DNA of 64,000 nucleotides. Origin: Penaeicola halotolerans (GTDB taxonomy: Bacteria; Bacteroidota; Bacteroidia; Cytophagales; Cyclobacteriaceae). The notes under the pieces were generated by a model, which was given only the letters and a program-made list of their open reading frames with translations, was not told the origin of the DNA and did no database searches. The position numbers and the translations under genes were made by a program. The stretch lies in NCBI RefSeq assembly GCF_016464625.1, contig NZ_JAEAGO010000002.1, positions 558,001 to 622,000 of the forward strand, given 5' to 3'. This document shows positions 61,484-64,000 of this stretch, piece by piece; within the stretch, counting starts at the first letter, position 1; each line of letters starts with the position of its first letter.

Positions 61484-62174
61484 TCCTCAATCGATAAAAA
61501 TAATCACTACGGAAGATGGATCGCATTCACTCTATCTTCCGCATCTCAATGAAACCTACCACTCATTTCATGGAGCATGGAGAGAGTCTATACATGTCTA
61601 CATCAAATGTGGATTGGCTGCCTATCATGAGCAACATCCTGAGCAGAAGGAGATAGTAGTATTTGAGGTAGGCTTTGGTACAGGGCTCAATGCACTGCTA
61701 GCGCTTGAGTATGCAGATACGCATCAAGTCAAAGTTCATTTTCATAGCATAGAAGCTTTTCTCTTGGAGGAAAAATTTTACAAGGAACTGAATTACACGG
61801 CTATGGATCCTAGCTTCGAAAAATACAGCGCGAATTTTTTAACCATGCATGAAGCGCCTTGGGAAGCAGATGCCGAGATTAGTCCCTACTTTACCTTGCA
61901 TAAGACCAAAGGTGATCTGCTTACTTATCCTTTCGAGTCGGATGTTTATGATGTGGTATTTTATGATGCCTTCGCTCCACGAAAGCAGCCCGAACTCTGG
62001 TCAGTGGAGATTCTTGAAAAGGTAGCAACAGCAATGAAGTCAGGAGGTATTTTCACTACATATAGTGCACAAGGCCAGCTAAAGAGAAATCTAGAAGCGG
62101 CTCATCTCCAAGTAAGTAAAGTGCAAGGCCCCCCAGGTAAAAAGGAAATGCTAACAGCTGTGAAGACCATATAA
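61470..62174 (+). CDS. mnmD: tRNA U34 methyltransferase MnmD
   Basis: A 234-residue SAM enzyme making mnm5 (or mnm5s2) uridine at wobble position 34. It is the stand-alone MnmD, without the MnmC oxidase domain. ETYHSFHGAWRESIHVYIKCGL at about residue 28, motif I VVFEVGFGTGLNALLALEYA, YDVVFYDAFAPRKQPELW and the C-terminal GGIFTTYSAQGQLKRNL then GPPGKKEMLTA are all family hallmarks. It overlaps ispF, so translation is coupled. Confidence 0.94.
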   Translation: MSAIDPQSIKIITTEDGSHSLYLPHLNETYHSFHGAWRESIHVYIKCGLAAYHEQHPEQKEIVVFEVGFGTGLNALLALEYADTHQVKVHFHSIEAFLLEEKFYKELNYTAMDPSFEKYSANFLTMHEAPWEADAEISPYFTLHKTKGDLLTYPFESDVYDVVFYDAFAPRKQPELWSVEILEKVATAMKSGGIFTTYSAQGQLKRNLEAAHLQVSKVQGPPGKKEMLTAVKTI

Positions 62175-62207
62175 AAAAATAGCGTCCTGAGGGTCAATCA
62201 GAACGCT
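62175..62207 (-). terminator. Terminator of the WG-repeat gene
   Basis: A 10-bp stem with one mismatch (AGCGTCCTGA / TCAGAACGCT), loop GGGTCAA. Read on the minus strand it is followed by ATTTTTTTAT, so it ends the minus-strand WG-repeat transcript. It abuts the mnmD stop; on the plus strand it lacks a T-run. The 115 bases from here to the WG gene hold nothing I can identify. Confidence 0.65.
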
Positions 62208-62322
62208 GTAACGGGTCAAAGGGTCTTTGAAAAAATGGTTTACTACTCTCTCAAAGATATCCCTCCAACATCAATGTATTGTGTCCTATTTGTTATGATT
62301 AGATGAATAAAATAAGCCTTTG

Positions 62323-64000
62323 TTAGTCACAAAGTATTTTATCATAATCCTCTTGTGTATATGTTTTATAGGCCATTCGTTCTCCTAAGTAGTTGAGATA
62401 GAGCACGACATACAGTCCTTCGATTCTCTTTTCTGCAAAGAAAACGGGTTCTTCTTCAGAGCCTATGTTAAATATATCATTGTAGGTAGGCTCGATCAGC
62501 TCACCTCTGACATTGCTCAGTACGCCATAAAATCGATTTTTATAGAAGATGATCAGCTTTTCTTTTTTATCCTTGACAAATGAAATGTTTTCAATGCCTT
62601 CATAGCGCTTTTGGCCAGTCTTTAGATCAAAGATCAGCCATGAATCACTGGTCTTTGCGAGCACTGTGCTATCATTCCAAGTTTTGATTTCGCTGAATTC
62701 AAAGTCGGCTATTTTTTTGCCATCAGGATCGATCAATCCTATTTTTCCACCTTTATTGACAGCAATGACCTGTTCACTGATGGCTTCTGGGTTACCATCA
62801 TAGGCTGGTTCTATGATCTTTCCACTGGCAAGGTGATAGGCGCCAAACTTTCCTTTTAGGAAAATCGGGATGATTCCTTTCTCTAACTTACCAATGCCAT
62901 CATATTTTAGAGGAAGCAGGGTCTTACCAGTAGAATCTATCAAGGCTTTTTTATTTTGCTTGTCCAATACGAGTAGATTGCCTCCGATAGCAGTGACTTG
63001 GCTATATTCACCAGCGATGATTTGTCTGCCAAACTGATTGAAGACTCTTTTGAATCCTTTCACATTAGTAGCGACTAGGATATCTCCGCCTGAGACACCC
63101 TGTGTATTGGCGATTTGATAATTGATATTGCCTGTTAGAGATGCTTTGACTCCTTTTTCAAAAAAACCGAAAGTGCTATCTGCTTTGTGTAAAATTACCA
63201 GCTGTTCACCAAGCATCTGCAAAGAGTCATAGTCAAACTGTGGAAACATGCTTCCTTGCTGATCTAAGAGCGTCCACTTCCCTTCTGATTTTAGTCCGAG
63301 CCAGTTTTTATTCCTCACCAACTGCTCGTAGGGCTTACTTCTGAGGTTGATCATATCCTCATGATCTACGAAGTATCGGTCTCCTTCTCGAATGATCCAA
63401 CCTTTAGCAATAGGATAGATCAGATGGTCTGCTATGGGTATTTCTTCTTGTAAGTTGGCATCTAGTACTCCTTCTCTATCTTGGTCAAATACTTGTAAGA
63501 ATTGTGGGCTCAAAAGCTCGAAATCTTCAAAGCTAAAAGTTAGTTTGATAGTCGCTTGGTTGACGATAGAGAGTAATTGTGACACATTGGTGACAGCTAT
63601 GCGTCCTGCACGCTCGAAAATGACGAAATCAGAACGTACTAAGATATCATCGAACTGAGGAGGATAGATCTCTCTGCCTGAGAAAGCATGCAAGCCTACT
63701 TGACCATTTTTGACTACTCTAAATAAGCTAGGGTGTATCAATTCAATCTCTGAATAGCTACTTTCTAAGATGCGGTAACCTGATTTATGGATGACTCCCC
63801 AAGCGTTTTTTTCACGTATCTTGATCAAGCCATAGCCTAGATCTTCCGCATCTATGACAGGCCCAGCATATATCACGCGGCCATCTCTATCTCTGATTTC
63901 ATAGGCATCTCTGCGATCTCCTGTGAGTAGGAAGTCATCTACTATTTTGTCACACTTATAGTCTTCGAAGATCTCCTTGAATTGGTTTTCTAGTACAGTT
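62323..64000 (-). CDS. WG-repeat protein (N-terminus beyond window end)
   Basis: The reading frame is open through the window edge, so at least 559 residues are present and the true start lies outside. It consists of WG (KWG) repeats of about 45-60 residues: GLIKIREKNAWGVIHKSGY, LFRVVKNGQVGLHAFSGREI, WLGLKSEGKWTLLDQQGS, IPIFLKGKFGAYHLASGKII, VIAVNKGGKIGLIDPDGKKI and further degenerate copies. The visible N-terminal part (YKCDKIVDDFLLTGDRRDAY) lies before the first repeat. WG-repeat proteins are mostly surface or periplasmic binding proteins of unknown role. Export cannot be judged without the start. Confidence 0.82.
   Translation of the reverse strand, partial: TVLENQFKEIFEDYKCDKIVDDFLLTGDRRDAYEIRDRDGRVIYAGPVIDAEDLGYGLIKIREKNAWGVIHKSGYRILESSYSEIELIHPSLFRVVKNGQVGLHAFSGREIYPPQFDDILVRSDFVIFERAGRIAVTNVSQLLSIVNQATIKLTFSFEDFELLSPQFLQVFDQDREGVLDANLQEEIPIADHLIYPIAKGWIIREGDRYFVDHEDMINLRSKPYEQLVRNKNWLGLKSEGKWTLLDQQGSMFPQFDYDSLQMLGEQLVILHKADSTFGFFEKGVKASLTGNINYQIANTQGVSGGDILVATNVKGFKRVFNQFGRQIIAGEYSQVTAIGGNLLVLDKQNKKALIDSTGKTLLPLKYDGIGKLEKGIIPIFLKGKFGAYHLASGKIIEPAYDGNPEAISEQVIAVNKGGKIGLIDPDGKKIADFEFSEIKTWNDSTVLAKTSDSWLIFDLKTGQKRYEGIENISFVKDKKEKLIIFYKNRFYGVLSNVRGELIEPTYNDIFNIGSEEEPVFFAEKRIEGLYVVLYLNYLGERMAYKTYTQEDYDKILCD

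Noticed and set aside
1-64000. tRNA or rRNA genes, CRISPR arrays, insertion sequences, prophage
   Set aside because: All gaps are under 220 bases and none shows a cloverleaf, repeat array, transposase or terminal inverted repeats that I could detect by eye.

Overview
The window is a contiguous, gene-dense stretch of a Bacteroidota chromosome, most like the Cytophagia / gliding marine lineages. I base this on the intact porP/sprF-gldK-gldL-gldM-gldN block of the type IX secretion system (T9SS), a second T9SS gene of the sprE/porW type, an F1Fo-ATP synthase cluster without beta and epsilon genes, near-absence of Shine-Dalgarno sequences, and repeated TAnnTTTG motifs (the -7 element of Bacteroidota promoters) just upstream of start codons. 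By eye G+C is near 40%. No rRNA, tRNA, CRISPR, phage or insertion sequence was seen, and no intergenic gap reaches 300 bases. Genus cannot be fixed from this.

Layout. 1-3960: end of hemW (partial), an Omp85-type outer-membrane protein, a DUF4271 membrane protein and hemD. 4040-9815: porP/sprF and gldKLMN, the trans-envelope core and motor of the T9SS. 9864-16594 (minus): uvrC, a class A penicillin-binding protein and sprE/porW. 16707-23698: M23 endopeptidase, bactofilin, atpZ, a small AtpI-like protein and atpB-E-F-H-A-G. 23771-31773: UbiA-like membrane protein, acyl-CoA dehydrogenase/oxidase, methyltransferase, a kynurenine-to-quinolinate operon (haaO-kynU-kmo), an M19 dipeptidase and an NmrA-like reductase. 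31942-43630: envelope and exported proteins (mtgA, sterol-desaturase family, CAP protein, mscL, DUF4139 protein with a SusC-like insert, tandem M14 proteins, an NTR/TIMP-like protein) and an apbE-methyltransferase-ZIP operon. 43784-49875: ruvB-queG, a DPP-IV-like S9 peptidase and an M28 lipoprotein peptidase. 50014-58932: a degenerate M23 protein, DMT transporter, dusB, CPBP protease-DUF2007-cdsA, glutamate dehydrogenase, psd and a fused 2-oxoacid dehydrogenase E1. 59044-64000: DUF1648 protein, M16 peptidase, ispF-mnmD and a WG-repeat protein cut by the window end.

How it works together. Much of the region builds or remodels the envelope: T9SS, two glycosyltransferases, M23/bactofilin cell-shape pair, phospholipid synthesis (CdsA, Psd), a mechanosensitive channel and many exported peptidases. 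The rest is core energy and cofactor metabolism. Most convergent gene pairs are separated by compact bidirectional hairpin terminators, or interlock their stop codons.

The least ordinary items are: (a) a tandem M14 pair in which the first copy has lost or exchanged the catalytic residues; (b) a small exported protein whose mature end and cysteine spacing resemble TIMPs, fused to a TonB-C-like tail; (c) a DUF4139 protein carrying an internal SusC N-terminal module; (d) a degenerate M23 protein; and (e) a palindrome, TAACRRGTTA, found before porP, gldK and gldM.
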